Assembly (NCBI RefSeq): GCF_900115265.1
Contig: NZ_FOVU01000002.1
Coordinates: 186,001-250,000, forward strand
Reading direction: 5' to 3'
Length of the DNA: 64,000 bases
DNA from: Bradyrhizobium sp. Ghvi
GTDB lineage: Bacteria; Pseudomonadota; Alphaproteobacteria; Rhizobiales; Xanthobacteraceae
The notes below the pieces were generated by a model. That model saw only the letters and a list, made by a program, of their open reading frames with translations. It was not told the DNA's origin and searched no databases. The position numbers were made by a program, and so were the translations under genes. Below, in pieces: positions 9,407-20,035 of this stretch. The number at the start of each line of letters is the position of its first letter. Positions within the stretch are counted from its first letter, which is position 1.

Positions 9407-10516
9407 TCAATCCCCCGCAAGCTTCTGTCCGACCGCGTAAAGCCTGCAATCTTCGCCGCGCGAATTGATCTTGCATTTCATCAAGGCAGGCTCGCGCGCC
9501 TCGAGAGCTGTGCGGCCAAATCCAGTCCCGCAGTGACCGCCCGTGCTCACCGCGAAGGCCTTGGCATCATCGGGATTGGCGAGGTAGCCCGCGAACGATT
9601 CCTGGCACGCGGCGACAGCCCCCGGCGGGATTGGTAGCTGCGCGAACAACGGCGCCTCCATGACAGTCCTGGCTGGAAGACCCAACTTTTCAAGAAAGCG
9701 GTCGACGGACGGAAACCAATTATCTGCCGGCGCGAGCATGACGGTATTGTGGCCGTTCGGTTCGAAAGGAGGCAGCAATTGCAACTGCGCAGGCGCACCG
9801 CCAACGCCGTAGGCCGCGAACATGCGCCGGGCCAAGTCTGGACCGTAGAATTGATCGTTCTCAGCATAAAGCCAAAGCATGGGGATACGGGCCGTGCGCC
9901 CCAATGCTGCGACTGTATCGACCAGATGATCAGGCGAGCAAGGTTGGTTGGGTGCGGAGAAGCTATTCCGGCCGCCATCAAAATTCACGGCGCCGACGAC
10001 ACCCGGTATGTTCTGTGCGGCGACGCCCATCACAGAGAGCCCCCCAACCGAGTGACCGAGCAAGACAATATGCTCAGGGTCGACCCAGGGCTCATGACGC
10101 AATGAAACGAGCGCCGCAACGATATCGTCGCTGGCAGCGCGCACGGCCGGAAGATAGTCGCAGGTCTGCCGCGCAGACTCTGAGAACCCTCCCCCGGATC
10201 GGCCATAGCCACGACGCATGATCGAGACCACTGCATATCCTCGCTGCGCGAAGGCGACGGCCGCCTTGCTGTAGTCGACGGGAGAGCGGTTGAGGAGTGC
10301 AGTGAAGAATTCCTCGCCGAAGCCATGAGGCATTCCGTGATTGATGACAACGAGAGGAAATTTGCCGGGGCGATCAGGACGAATGACGAAGCTTTCCAGC
10401 AACACTTTGTTGCCGGAAATCACGACAGGCAACATCATGTGTGCGCTCATTAGCGGCGCGTCGTCGGCGCGGGCGGAGGCCGTGAACAAGATGAGAAGCA
10501 GGACAAGGATGCGCAT
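9407..10516 (-). CDS. Secreted alpha/beta hydrolase (dienelactone-hydrolase-like)
   Basis: Alpha/beta-hydrolase fold protein with a Sec signal peptide (MRILVLLLILFTASARADD, cleavage near residue 18). The nucleophile elbow is GHSVGG, with the catalytic Ser at about residue 156. The oxyanion-hole region is VVINHGMPHG, and an Asp (YAENDQF) and His (NGHNT) complete the likely triad. Near the C-terminus there is a short cysteine-containing region (CGTGFGRTALEA, KCKINSRGEDCRLYAVG) that is not part of the usual hydrolase fold. The ATG at 10516 is preferred to an upstream one at 10576 because the signal peptide starts there. Substrate cannot be inferred. Confidence 0.85.
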   Translation of the reverse strand: MRILVLLLILFTASARADDAPLMSAHMMLPVVISGNKVLLESFVIRPDRPGKFPLVVINHGMPHGFGEEFFTALLNRSPVDYSKAAVAFAQRGYAVVSIMRRGYGRSGGGFSESARQTCDYLPAVRAASDDIVAALVSLRHEPWVDPEHIVLLGHSVGGLSVMGVAAQNIPGVVGAVNFDGGRNSFSAPNQPCSPDHLVDTVAALGRTARIPMLWLYAENDQFYGPDLARRMFAAYGVGGAPAQLQLLPPFEPNGHNTVMLAPADNWFPSVDRFLEKLGLPARTVMEAPLFAQLPIPPGAVAACQESFAGYLANPDDAKAFAVSTGGHCGTGFGRTALEAREPALMKCKINSRGEDCRLYAVGQKLAGD

Positions 10517-10601
10517 GACGGCGCAAGGTAACACGGTGCCTTCGAATTGCCTGCGTCCGGCCCACCGGTGCGACACGCATATTCATGCACGGCGTTAACG
10601 C

Positions 10602-12932
<2,331 letters not shown>

Positions 12933-13068
12933 CCCAAGGAACCTTTTCCGTATCAATTACCTACGGCCGGCTTAAGCGGGGTTAATTTTGTGGGAGATTT
13001 TGCGGCGTCCTTGACGGGCGCGTTGGCAGTTTGTTCTAACCAGGACCCCTAGTCCGGAGCCTGCCGAC

Positions 13069-13866
13069 ATGCCCATCAGAGTAGCGACGTGGAACGTGAA
13101 TTCGGTCCGGCAACGGATCGATCTCCTCCTGTCGTGGCTGAGGGAATGTCAGCCCGACATCGTCTGCCTGCAGGAGATCAAATGCGTCGACGAGGCGTTC
13201 CCGCGGCTGGAGATCGAGGCGCTCGGCTACAACGTGGTGACCCATGGGCAGAAGACGTTCAACGGCGTCGCCCTGCTCTCCAAGCTTAGGTTCGACGAGA
13301 CCAAGTCGGGGCTCGCCGGTGACGACGAGGACGCGCACGCCCGCTTCCTCGAGGGCGTGGTGACGCTCAAATCTGGCGTGCTGCGCATCGCCTGCCTCTA
13401 TCTGCCAAATGGCAACCCGGTTGGCACCGAGAAATATCCCTACAAGCTCAAATGGATGTCGCGGCTTCTTGAGTATTCGAAGGAGCGCCTTAAGGCCGAG
13501 GAGCCGCTGATCCTCGCAGGCGACTTCAACGTCATTCCGCACGCCCGCGACGTCCACAACCCCGCCGCCTGGACCGAGGACGCGCTGTTCAAGGCCGAGA
13601 CCCGGGAGAGCTTCCAGTCCCTGCTCGGCCTCGGGCTGACCGATGCCTTGCGGGCCGTCACGGACGAACCCGGGCTCTACACCTTCTGGGATTATCAGGC
13701 CGGGGCCTGGCAGAAGAACCAGGGCCTGCGCATCGACCATCTGTTGCTGTCGCCCCAGGCCAGCGACCGGCTCGCGAATGTCGGCATCGACAGCTACGTC
13801 CGGGCCTGGGAGAAGCCGTCGGATCACGTGCCGGTATGGGCGGATCTGGATCTGGAGGCGGCGTAG
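13069..13866 (+). CDS. xth: Exodeoxyribonuclease III
   Basis: AP endonuclease and 3'-5' exonuclease of base-excision repair. The 265-aa product has the full set of EEP-superfamily residues: ATWNVNSV at the start, catalytic Glu36 in LQEIK, the YLPNG strand, GDFNVIP with the catalytic Asp and Asn, LRIDHLLLS, and SDHVPVW at the C-terminus. Length matches the family. It stands alone and is followed by an intergenic palindromic repeat. Confidence 0.96.
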   Translation: MPIRVATWNVNSVRQRIDLLLSWLRECQPDIVCLQEIKCVDEAFPRLEIEALGYNVVTHGQKTFNGVALLSKLRFDETKSGLAGDDEDAHARFLEGVVTLKSGVLRIACLYLPNGNPVGTEKYPYKLKWMSRLLEYSKERLKAEEPLILAGDFNVIPHARDVHNPAAWTEDALFKAETRESFQSLLGLGLTDALRAVTDEPGLYTFWDYQAGAWQKNQGLRIDHLLLSPQASDRLANVGIDSYVRAWEKPSDHVPVWADLDLEAA

Positions 13867-13877
13867 CCGCCGGCGTC

Positions 13878-14000
13878 GTCATTCCGGGGCGGCTCGAAGA
13901 GCCGAGCCTCAGGTGCGCAATTGCGCACCGGGGAATCTCGAGATTCTCAGGTGCGCAATTGCGCACCATAGTTCGATGCTTCGCATCGCCCCGGAACGAC
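13878..14000. repeat. Bradyrhizobium-type intergenic palindrome (GTCATTCCGGGGC class)
   Basis: Outer arms GTCATTCCGGGGC (13878-13890) and GCCCCGGAACGAC (13988-14000) pair with one mismatch. Inside are two copies of a 16-base perfect palindrome, GTGCGCAATTGCGCAC, each preceded by CAG (13910-13929 and 13948-13967), and an inner hairpin GAATCTCGAGATTC. It sits between convergent xth and exoR, so it may also act as a bidirectional terminator. The outer arms are shared with the element at 42842-42944. Confidence 0.8.
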
Positions 14001-14012
14001 AGCGCATTATTG

Positions 14013-14837
14013 CTACTCGCGGCGGCCCTGCACCCACTGCTCCAGCATTTGCAGGCACATGGCGCGGTCGTCGTTGGAGGCCTTGGCGAAGGCGCGGTTG
14101 TAGTTTTCCTTGATCCAGATCTCGTCGGCGCTGGCGCTGTCACGCGCCAAGGTCAGCCACATCAGGCCACGCGCCGCCTGCCGCGGCAGGCGGTCGCCGT
14201 TGAACAGCATCTGTCCGAGCAGCGCCTGGGCCTCGTGCTGGCCCTTCTGGGCGGCGAGGCCGAGCCAGCGCGCGCCGTAGCGGAAATCCTCGCGCGAGGC
14301 GTCCGGCGTCTTCAGATAGAGCCGGGCGAGATCGTATTGCGCATCGGCGTTGCCGAAATAGGAGGCGGCGTAGGAGAACATCTCCCGGGCCCTGTCAGGG
14401 TCGGCCTTGACCTTCGAGTTCGGAATGCCGCTGAGATAATAGCGACCGAGCGCGACGAATGCGTTGGCCACGACCTGCGCCTGTGGCGTCGACGGCAGGT
14501 CCTCGGCATGCGCGTTCGCAATCCGGGTGAAATAGTCGAAGGCGCGCACGTCGTCCTGGGCAACGCCGTCGCCGCTGGCGTACATGCGGCCGAGCTTCCA
14601 CTGCGCGATGGGGTGACCGCCCTCGGCGGCATATTGCAGGGCACTGAGCGCGGTTTCCTGGGTCACGACCGGGGCCGCAGACTTCCGAACCGTGCCCGCA
14701 GCACCGGGCAAGGTGGTCACGACAGGGATGGTCGCATCCTTCGGGTTGACCGGCGCGCCATCGAAGGCGAGCGCGGGCGCGGCCAGCGCGGTAGCCCCTA
14801 ACACAAACGCAACTATGGTACGCCTAGATGTCCGCAT
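14013..14837 (-). CDS. exoR: ExoR-like Sel1-repeat periplasmic protein
   Basis: In rhizobia ExoR is a periplasmic Sel1-repeat inhibitor of the ExoS/ChvI two-component system, controlling exopolysaccharide and motility. The 274-aa product has a Sec signal peptide (about 1-24, ending ALAFD) and tandem Sel1 helices, including [33 protein letters not shown], and [24 protein letters not shown], then [13 protein letters not shown] and the terminal WVQGRRE. These strings match the ExoR family as I know it, not just generic Sel1 proteins. The ATG at 14837 lies inside the end of ilvD (14-base overlap in another frame), so translation is probably coupled to ilvD. Confidence 0.85.
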   Translation of the reverse strand: MRTSRRTIVAFVLGATALAAPALAFDGAPVNPKDATIPVVTTLPGAAGTVRKSAAPVVTQETALSALQYAAEGGHPIAQWKLGRMYASGDGVAQDDVRAFDYFTRIANAHAEDLPSTPQAQVVANAFVALGRYYLSGIPNSKVKADPDRAREMFSYAASYFGNADAQYDLARLYLKTPDASREDFRYGARWLGLAAQKGQHEAQALLGQMLFNGDRLPRQAARGLMWLTLARDSASADEIWIKENYNRAFAKASNDDRAMCLQMLEQWVQGRRE

Positions 14838-16548
14838 AGCACTGTTTCTCGTGCGCGCCGCCCGGATGGGTCACTGCCCCCCCGACCGCTGGTCCAACCT
14901 GCTGAGCATATTTCCAGAGCGCGCCCGTCGTGTGGTTAGTCGCGCGAGCGCTCCATTTGGTTTTGCGCTTGGCAAGCTCCTGGTCGCTCAATTTTACGTT
15001 AAGGATACCGGCGTCCGCGTCGATCTCGATGATGTCGCCGTCCTCGAGCAGCCCGATCGGGCCGCCGACCGCAGCTTCAGGGCCGACATGGCCGATGCAA
15101 AAGCCGCGGGTAGCGCCGGAGAAGCGGCCATCGGTGATGAGCGCGATCTTGCCGCCCATGCCCTGCCCGGTCAGCGCTGCGGTGGTCTGGAGCATCTCCC
15201 GCATGCCGGGGCCGCCCTTGGGGCCCTCATAGCGGATCACGATGACTTCGCCTTCCCGATAGGTACGCTTCTGAACCGCCTCGAAAGCATCCTCCTCACG
15301 GTCGAAGCACCTGGCCGGACCGGTAAACTTGAGGTTGGACATTCCCGCGACTTTCACGATCGCACCTTCTGGCGCCAAATTCCCCCTCAGACCGACCACA
15401 CCGCCGGTGACGGTGATGGGCTTGTCTGCCGGGTGCACCACGTCCTGGTGCGGATTCCACTTCACGCTCTTGAGGTTTTCGGCGATCGTGCGGCCCGTGA
15501 CGGTAAGGCAATCACCGTGCAGGAAGCCGTTGTCGAGCAGCGTCTTCATCAGAAGCGGTATGCCACCAACTTCAAACATGTCTTTGGCGACATAACGGCC
15601 GCCCGGCTTCAAATCCGCGACATATGGTGTCTTTTTGAAGATTTCGGCGACGTCGAACAAGTCGAACTTGATGCCGCACTCGTGCGCGATCGCCGGCAGG
15701 TGCAGTGCAGCATTGGTCGAGCCGCCTGAGGCCGCGACCACGGCCGCCGCATTCTCCAGCGCCTTGCGCGTAACGATGTCGCGCGGCCGGATGTTGGACG
15801 CGATCAGCTCCATCACCTTCTCGCCGGCCGTCATGCAGAAGGCGTCGCGGATTTCATACGGTGCCGGAGCACCGGCTGAGTAAGGCAGCGCGAGGCCGAT
15901 CGCTTCCGAGACGGTCGCCATGGTGTTGGCCGTGAACTGCGCGCCGCAAGCGCCCGCCGACGGGCACGCCACGCGTTCGATCTCGTCGAGGTCTTCGTCG
16001 GACATCGCGCCGACCGAGTGCTTGCCAACGGCCTCGAACATGTCCTGCACGGTGACCTGCTGGCCGCGGAAATTGCCGGGGAGGATCGAACCGCCATAGA
16101 TGAAGATCGACGGCACGTTGAGACGAACCATCGCCATCATCATGCCCGGCAGCGACTTGTCGCAGCCGGCAAGGCCGACGAGGGCGTCATAGGCGTGGCC
16201 GCGTACGGTCAGCTCGACGGAGTCGGCAATGCACTCGCGCGAGGGCAGCGAGGAGCGCATGCCGTCATGGCCCATGGCGATGCCGTCGGTGACGGTGATG
16301 GTGCAGAATTCGCGCGGCGTGCCGCCGGCGGATGCGACGCCCTTCTTCACCGCCTGGGCCTGACGCATCAGGGCGATGTTGCAGGGGGCAGCCTCGTTCC
16401 AGCACGAGGCGACGCCGACGAACGGCTGATGGATCTGCTCGGTGGTCAGACCCATGGCGTAGAAGTAGGAGCGATGGGGCGCGCGCGCAGGACCTTCCGT
16501 CACGTGACGGCTCGGCAGCCTGTCCTTGATGTTGGTCTTGGCGTCCAT
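14824..16548 (-). CDS. ilvD: Dihydroxy-acid dehydratase
   Basis: Fe-S dehydratase giving the 2-keto acids that precede valine, leucine and isoleucine. The 574-aa product shows the IlvD/Edd features: [19 protein letters not shown] with a cluster Cys, [15 protein letters not shown] with the second, and [19 protein letters not shown] near the C-terminus. In-frame sequence continues upstream to 16674, but the ATG at 16548 matches the usual [19 protein letters not shown] start. The 3' end overlaps exoR by 14 bases. Confidence 0.97.
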   Translation of the reverse strand: MDAKTNIKDRLPSRHVTEGPARAPHRSYFYAMGLTTEQIHQPFVGVASCWNEAAPCNIALMRQAQAVKKGVASAGGTPREFCTITVTDGIAMGHDGMRSSLPSRECIADSVELTVRGHAYDALVGLAGCDKSLPGMMMAMVRLNVPSIFIYGGSILPGNFRGQQVTVQDMFEAVGKHSVGAMSDEDLDEIERVACPSAGACGAQFTANTMATVSEAIGLALPYSAGAPAPYEIRDAFCMTAGEKVMELIASNIRPRDIVTRKALENAAAVVAASGGSTNAALHLPAIAHECGIKFDLFDVAEIFKKTPYVADLKPGGRYVAKDMFEVGGIPLLMKTLLDNGFLHGDCLTVTGRTIAENLKSVKWNPHQDVVHPADKPITVTGGVVGLRGNLAPEGAIVKVAGMSNLKFTGPARCFDREEDAFEAVQKRTYREGEVIVIRYEGPKGGPGMREMLQTTAALTGQGMGGKIALITDGRFSGATRGFCIGHVGPEAAVGGPIGLLEDGDIIEIDADAGILNVKLSDQELAKRKTKWSARATNHTTGALWKYAQQVGPAVGGAVTHPGGAHEKQCYADI

Positions 16549-16553
16549 GGCGA

Positions 16554-16598
16554 CCAGTTTCCTGAGGTCCAGTTTCCTGGTCCAGCTTGGTCCAGTTT
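16554..16598 (-). repeat. Tandem AAACTGG motifs in the ilvD leader
   Basis: Read on the ilvD strand, AAACTGG occurs three times within 55 bases of the start codon (16592-16598, 16569-16575, 16554-16560), with a degenerate copy AAGCTGG at 16582-16588. The nearest copy is flanked by AGGAAA, which may be the ribosome binding site. The function of the repeats is unknown. Confidence 0.5.
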
Positions 16599-16981
16599 CT
16601 TGGCCAACCCTTGTCAGACCGGGAAAATCACACCCAAGATTTGAATCGACCTTGGAATTTCCCACCGCCTGCAAGGAGCCAGCCCAGCCCCTGAAACATT
16701 TCGAGCGATTTTATTCATGTTCGGGTGTGGCCAAAAAGCGGCGCTGATGCGAACGAGCCGCGAGAAGGGTTAAATCGCACAGGGATGTTGCGCAGACAGC
16801 ACAATCGTTACCGGGAAGACACGGATTTGCTTACCGCGATACCTCGCAAAGATGACAGTCCACAATCTCTGATTTCGCCACTAAAGGCGCGCGACCATCT
16901 TTGCGGCGATGACTGATAGCCGCAACTGAGTCGCCCTCAGCGGGGTCAGGCCAATGCAGCCTCCAGGCGAGCTTTGACATG
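16599..16981. other. Intergenic region between ilvD and rcnR
   Basis: About 380 bases with no gene I can support. It should hold the divergent promoters of ilvD (minus) and rcnR (plus). A 63-codon open frame at 16725-16916 has no recognisable start signal or family features and I do not call it. The GC content looks lower than in the flanking genes. Confidence 0.5.
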
Positions 16982-17000
16982 GATAGGGTACCCCCCTATC
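16982..17000. promoter_or_regulatory. Candidate RcnR/CsoR-family operator
   Basis: GATAGGGTACCCCCCTATC is an imperfect inverted repeat (GATAGGG / CCCCTATC) around a C/G run, the style of site bound by RcnR/FrmR/CsoR-family repressors (known family property: G/C tract flanked by TA-rich ends). It ends 8 bases before the ATG of the rcnR-like gene, where a Shine-Dalgarno sequence would normally be, so repressor binding would cover the start region of the rcnR-rcnA transcript. Confidence 0.65.
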
Positions 17001-17008
17001 TTACATTC

Positions 17009-17287
17009 ATGTCGCACACCATCAAACACAAGTCGAAACTCATCGGCCGCGTCCGGCGCATCAAGGGGCAATTGGACGCCGTCGAGCGCGCGCTCGAATC
17101 GGAGATCGGCTGCGCCGATGTGCTGATGCTGGTGGCTTCGGTGAAGGGCGCGATCAGCGGCCTCACAACCGAGCTGCTGGAAGATCATATCCGCCATCAT
17201 GTCGTGGATCCCGCGCACGAGAAGGATCCGGAGAAGGCCAAGGGTGCCGCCGACCTCATCGACGTCGTCCGAACCTATTTAAAGTGA
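17009..17287 (+). CDS. rcnR: RcnR/FrmR-family metal-sensing repressor
   Basis: A 92-aa all-helical repressor of the DUF156 family. The first helix is basic (KSKLIGRVRRIKGQLDAVERAL). The residues that bind nickel or cobalt in E. coli RcnR are all present at the same numbers: His3, Cys35, His60 and His64. A longer frame from ATG 16979 exists but would translate through the operator; alignment of His3 and the family start MSHTI supports 17009. It is followed four bases later by the rcnA-like exporter, so it most likely represses its own operon until Ni/Co binds. Confidence 0.9.
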   Translation: MSHTIKHKSKLIGRVRRIKGQLDAVERALESEIGCADVLMLVASVKGAISGLTTELLEDHIRHHVVDPAHEKDPEKAKGAADLIDVVRTYLK

Positions 17288-17291
17288 AGAG

Positions 17292-18359
17292 ATGATCGAC
17301 CTGTCTCACCTGCTCCAACAAAGCAGCGCGCACGCATGGCTGTTCGTGCCCAGCGCGATCCTGCTCGGCGCCCTGCATGGCCTGGAGCCTGGGCATTCCA
17401 AGACCATGATGGCCGCGTTCATCATCGCCATCAGGGGAACGGTGTTTCAGGCGGCGCTGCTCGGCCTCTCGGCGACCATCTCCCACACCGCGATCGTCTG
17501 GGCGGTCGCGCTCGCGGGATTGTATTTCGGCCAGGAATTATCGGGCGAACGCAGCGAGGCCTGGCTGCAACTGGCTTCCGCCGTCATCATCGTCGGCATC
17601 GCCGGCTGGATGGTCTGGCGCACCTGGCGGGATCAAAACCACGAGCACGAGCACGACCATCACCACCACGACGAGCCGCAAACGATCTCGCTCGCCGGGA
17701 TGCCGCTCCTGCTGGAGGTGTTCGAAGACGGCGTGCCACCTCGCTGGCGCATCAGGAGCGAGAACGGCGCGCTTCCCGCCGCCGGCGACATCAAGGTGAC
17801 CACGATCCGCGAGGACGGCTCGGAGCAGACATTCGCCTTCGCGGCCCGGGACGGATATCTCGAAAGCGTCGCGGAGATTCCCGAGCCGCACGCCTTCAAG
17901 GCGCGCATCGCGCTTGCCGGCGATTCCACCGAGCTCTTATTCGAGGAGCACGATCACGGCCATATCGATCTCGGCGACGAGGACGACGCGCATGCCCGAG
18001 CCCATGCCGCCGACATCCGCAAGCGCTTTGGCGGGCGCAGCGTGACGACCCTGCAGATCGTCCTGTTCGGTCTCACCGGCGGACTGATCCCCTGCCCCGC
18101 CGCCATCACCGTGCTGCTGCTTTGCCTTCAGCTGAAGCAGTTCAGCCTCGGCTTCGTGCTGGTGTTGTCCTTCGGCATCGGGCTCGCGATCACGATGGTG
18201 TCGGCCGGCGTTCTCGCAGCGCTCAGCCTGCGCCATGTCGAACGACACTGGCGCGGCTTCAGCCGCTACGCCCACCGCGCGCCCTACGTCTCGGCGGTCC
18301 TGATCGTCTTCGTCGGCTTCTACACCGGCTGGACCGGACTGCACGAACTGATGTCGTGA
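17292..18359 (+). CDS. rcnA: RcnA-type nickel/cobalt exporter with inserted domain
   Basis: NicO-family inner-membrane Ni/Co efflux protein, 355 aa. The N-terminal half closely follows E. coli RcnA (PSAILLGALHGLEPGHSKTMMAA and GLSATISHTA), and the C-terminal half has FGLTGGLIPCPAAITVLLLC. In E. coli the His-rich loop links these halves. Here the loop begins with a His cluster (HEHEHDHHHHDE, about 118-129), then a roughly 90-residue beta-rich insert (about 133-215), then a second His/Asp segment (EEHDHGHIDLGDEDD). The insert resembles the N-terminal domain of CzcB-like metal RND adaptors (PPRWRI, REDGSEQTFAF, RDGYLESV, EPHAF). Convergent with cbtA. Confidence 0.92.
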   Translation: MIDLSHLLQQSSAHAWLFVPSAILLGALHGLEPGHSKTMMAAFIIAIRGTVFQAALLGLSATISHTAIVWAVALAGLYFGQELSGERSEAWLQLASAVIIVGIAGWMVWRTWRDQNHEHEHDHHHHDEPQTISLAGMPLLLEVFEDGVPPRWRIRSENGALPAAGDIKVTTIREDGSEQTFAFAARDGYLESVAEIPEPHAFKARIALAGDSTELLFEEHDHGHIDLGDEDDAHARAHAADIRKRFGGRSVTTLQIVLFGLTGGLIPCPAAITVLLLCLQLKQFSLGFVLVLSFGIGLAITMVSAGVLAALSLRHVERHWRGFSRYAHRAPYVSAVLIVFVGFYTGWTGLHELMS

Positions 18360-18384
18360 TCCCTCGTCAGCGATGGCGCAAGCT

Positions 18385-19158
18385 TCAGGCCCGCTGATCG
18401 AAGCGCGCGAACACTGCGCTGGTCAGACCGCCGAGCAGCGTCCAGAACACCAGGCTCGTCACTGTCACCGCCGTGACGAACTGATGCGTCAGCGACGACG
18501 GGACATTGGTTTCGACATTGGCGAGTTCCGGTGCGCCGATCAGATGCGGCAGGGTCAGCAGGATCACGCCTGACATCGCCGCCGGCACCGAGCGGCGGAA
18601 CGCAATCATGGCAAGCCCTCCGGCCGTCGCCAGCACGGCCGCCAGCCACCAGATCTGGCGCGACAACAGCGGCGCGGCCGGCACGCCGGGCAGCTCCGGC
18701 GGCAAGCCGAGGCCAGGTGCCAGGGTGAAGACGGCGAATCCCGCCAGACCCCACAGCAGGCCTTCGTGCCAGGACACGCTCATGCCGGTCGCGCCGGTGC
18801 GCACGGCGAAGAAGCCGGCCAGCAGCAGTGCGAATCCGATCGCGGTCAGGATGTTTGCGGCGGCCGTATAGGCATTGCGCTCAAACCCATCGCGCGGCTC
18901 CCAGGCCCCGGCGCCATGCTCATGGTCGCCGGCGCCATGCTCATGGTCGCCGTGATCGTGGGTTGCGTGGTCGTGGCCGGCCGCCGCCGGCTGCGCCGCG
19001 ACCGGGGCGTCATGCTGGTGCGTCTGCGCCGCCTTCTCGAAGACTTCCGCCTTCAGGATCAGGGGAACGGTGCCGAACTGCTGGACGAGCGTGACGACGA
19101 GACCGACGATGAAACCTGAGATGACCGAGGCGAAGACGATCGAGCGAAACGTGCCCAT
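18385..19158 (-). CDS. cbtA: Cobalt transporter subunit CbtA
   Basis: CbtA is the larger membrane component of a two-gene cobalt uptake system, usually with CbtB. The 257-aa product has a first membrane helix near the N-terminus (SIVFASVISGFIVGLVVTL), a His/Asp-rich extramembrane segment (about 50-83) with duplicated GDHEHGA units, and five or more further helices, including SWHEGLLWGLAGFAVFTLAPGLGLPPELPG, a CbtA signature. ATG at 19158 is chosen because the upstream in-frame extension overlaps cbtB and is unrelated. It lies 10 bases after cbtB. Confidence 0.9.
   Translation of the reverse strand: MGTFRSIVFASVISGFIVGLVVTLVQQFGTVPLILKAEVFEKAAQTHQHDAPVAAQPAAAGHDHATHDHGDHEHGAGDHEHGAGAWEPRDGFERNAYTAAANILTAIGFALLLAGFFAVRTGATGMSVSWHEGLLWGLAGFAVFTLAPGLGLPPELPGVPAAPLLSRQIWWLAAVLATAGGLAMIAFRRSVPAAMSGVILLTLPHLIGAPELANVETNVPSSLTHQFVTAVTVTSLVFWTLLGGLTSAVFARFDQRA
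18909..18950. repeat. Perfect 21-bp tandem duplication inside cbtA
   Basis: Two identical, adjacent 21-base copies (18909-18929 and 18930-18950) encode the repeated heptad GDHEHGA in the metal-binding loop. Because the unit is in phase, copy number could vary without frameshift. Confidence 0.85.
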
Positions 19159-19168
19159 GCCACCCCGG

Positions 19169-19378
19169 TCAGTGGCAGGGGAATGCGTTCGAGTGGCGCA
19201 CGTCGTGGGCGGCGTTGTGGACCACGTCGATATTGGAGAAGCCGACCATGCCGACAACGAACAGGCCGAGCACCATGGCCATCAGAGCCTGCGACAGCCG
19301 TCCCACCTGCCCCGCGGCGACCGGAAGCGCGGCCTGGGTCGAGGTCTGGGCGGCGTGGGCGAGCTGAGACTGGCTCAT
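19169..19378 (-). CDS. cbtB: Cobalt transporter subunit CbtB
   Basis: A 69-aa single-helix protein with the conserved C-terminal metal motif of CbtB: VVHNAAHDVRHSNAFPCH, giving four His and a terminal Cys-His. The central helix is ALMAMVLGLFVVGMVGF. It precedes cbtA on the same strand and starts three bases after the stop of the DUF1488-like gene, so the three are probably one operon. CbtAB is predicted from comparative genomics to import cobalt, often for B12 synthesis. Confidence 0.93.
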   Translation of the reverse strand: MSQSQLAHAAQTSTQAALPVAAGQVGRLSQALMAMVLGLFVVGMVGFSNIDVVHNAAHDVRHSNAFPCH

Positions 19379-19381
19379 GGT

Positions 19382-19672
19382 CTATTCTCCATTGGCGATT
19401 TGGCCGTCTTCTAGCAGCTTCCGGGCGACGTCGCGACTGGTAAGATGCAGACTTGTCCCAGGCAAAATGCCCCTGCGGATAATCTTGGCGCCGGCGGCCG
19501 CGCGAAACACGGCCTCGAACCGCCGGAAATAGCCGAGGCAGGCCTCGGGCGAGGGCTCGGTGCCGAGCAGCGTCCGGAATGCGCCGCGGTGCACGGCGCA
19601 GATCGCGCCGTGTCCGCGGACCGGAAACACCAGCGAGGCGATGTCATCCCGCCAATGGACTTCGCTGCTCAA
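19382..19672 (-). CDS. DUF1488-like hypothetical protein
   Basis: A 96-aa protein whose layout (WRDDIASLVFPVRGHGAICAVHRGAFRTLLG, then an acidic/aromatic helix, then IIRRG and SLHLTSRDV) resembles DUF1488 proteins; this is a by-eye match. The start is TTG at 19672, with GGGACG about nine bases ahead; no ATG is available early in the frame. It ends three bases before cbtB, which ties it to the cobalt import operon, but nothing in the sequence suggests metal binding (only two Cys). Confidence 0.6.
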   Translation of the reverse strand: MSSEVHWRDDIASLVFPVRGHGAICAVHRGAFRTLLGTEPSPEACLGYFRRFEAVFRAAAGAKIIRRGILPGTSLHLTSRDVARKLLEDGQIANGE

Positions 19673-19742
19673 GCTGTTGCACGTCCCATGAGCACCATGC
19701 TCCTGGCCGCGATCCTACCATGTCGACGATTTTCCGCAGGCC

Positions 19743-19964
19743 TCAATCGGGCCGGCGCTCCCCACGCGTCCTGATCATCGCGCGCTCGCCGGCATCGACG
19801 AGCTGGCCGATGCCGGTGCGGCCATTGAGTGCGCAACGAATGATGTTTTCCGCAACCGATTTGCGGAAGCGATGATCCTCTCCGTCGGGGCGATTGCGGC
19901 AGACCCGGTCCAGCGCCAGCTTCATGTTGATCCGCGTACGGGTGTCGAAATGCTCGCTGATCAT
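19743..19964 (-). CDS. Small basic hypothetical protein
   Basis: A 73-aa, strongly charged protein (MISEHFDTRTRINMKLALDRVC...) without signal peptide or membrane helix. It resembles a small protein I have seen in Bradyrhizobium genomes, with a conserved MISEHFDTRTR start and a GRTGIGQLVDAGE segment near the end. No function is known to me. Start ATG at 19964 has a purine-rich GAGAGCGG ahead. Its neighbours are small genes on the same strand but with gaps of 70 bases or more. Confidence 0.6.
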   Translation of the reverse strand: MISEHFDTRTRINMKLALDRVCRNRPDGEDHRFRKSVAENIIRCALNGRTGIGQLVDAGERAMIRTRGERRPD

Positions 19965-20035
19965 GCGCCGCTCTCGGTACGTTGCTGTCGAAGCGGAAAC
20001 GCTAGACGAGCAGCCGAGTTCCGAAAGCGCTCAGG

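Noticed and set aside
16725..16916. 63-codon frame upstream of rcnR
   Set aside because: No ribosome site, no recognisable sequence, lies in a promoter region.
19168..19190. B12-box-like string GCCACTG at the 3' end of cbtB
   Set aside because: It encodes the conserved Pro-Cys-His-stop end of CbtB and lies at the wrong end of the gene; no further riboswitch elements.
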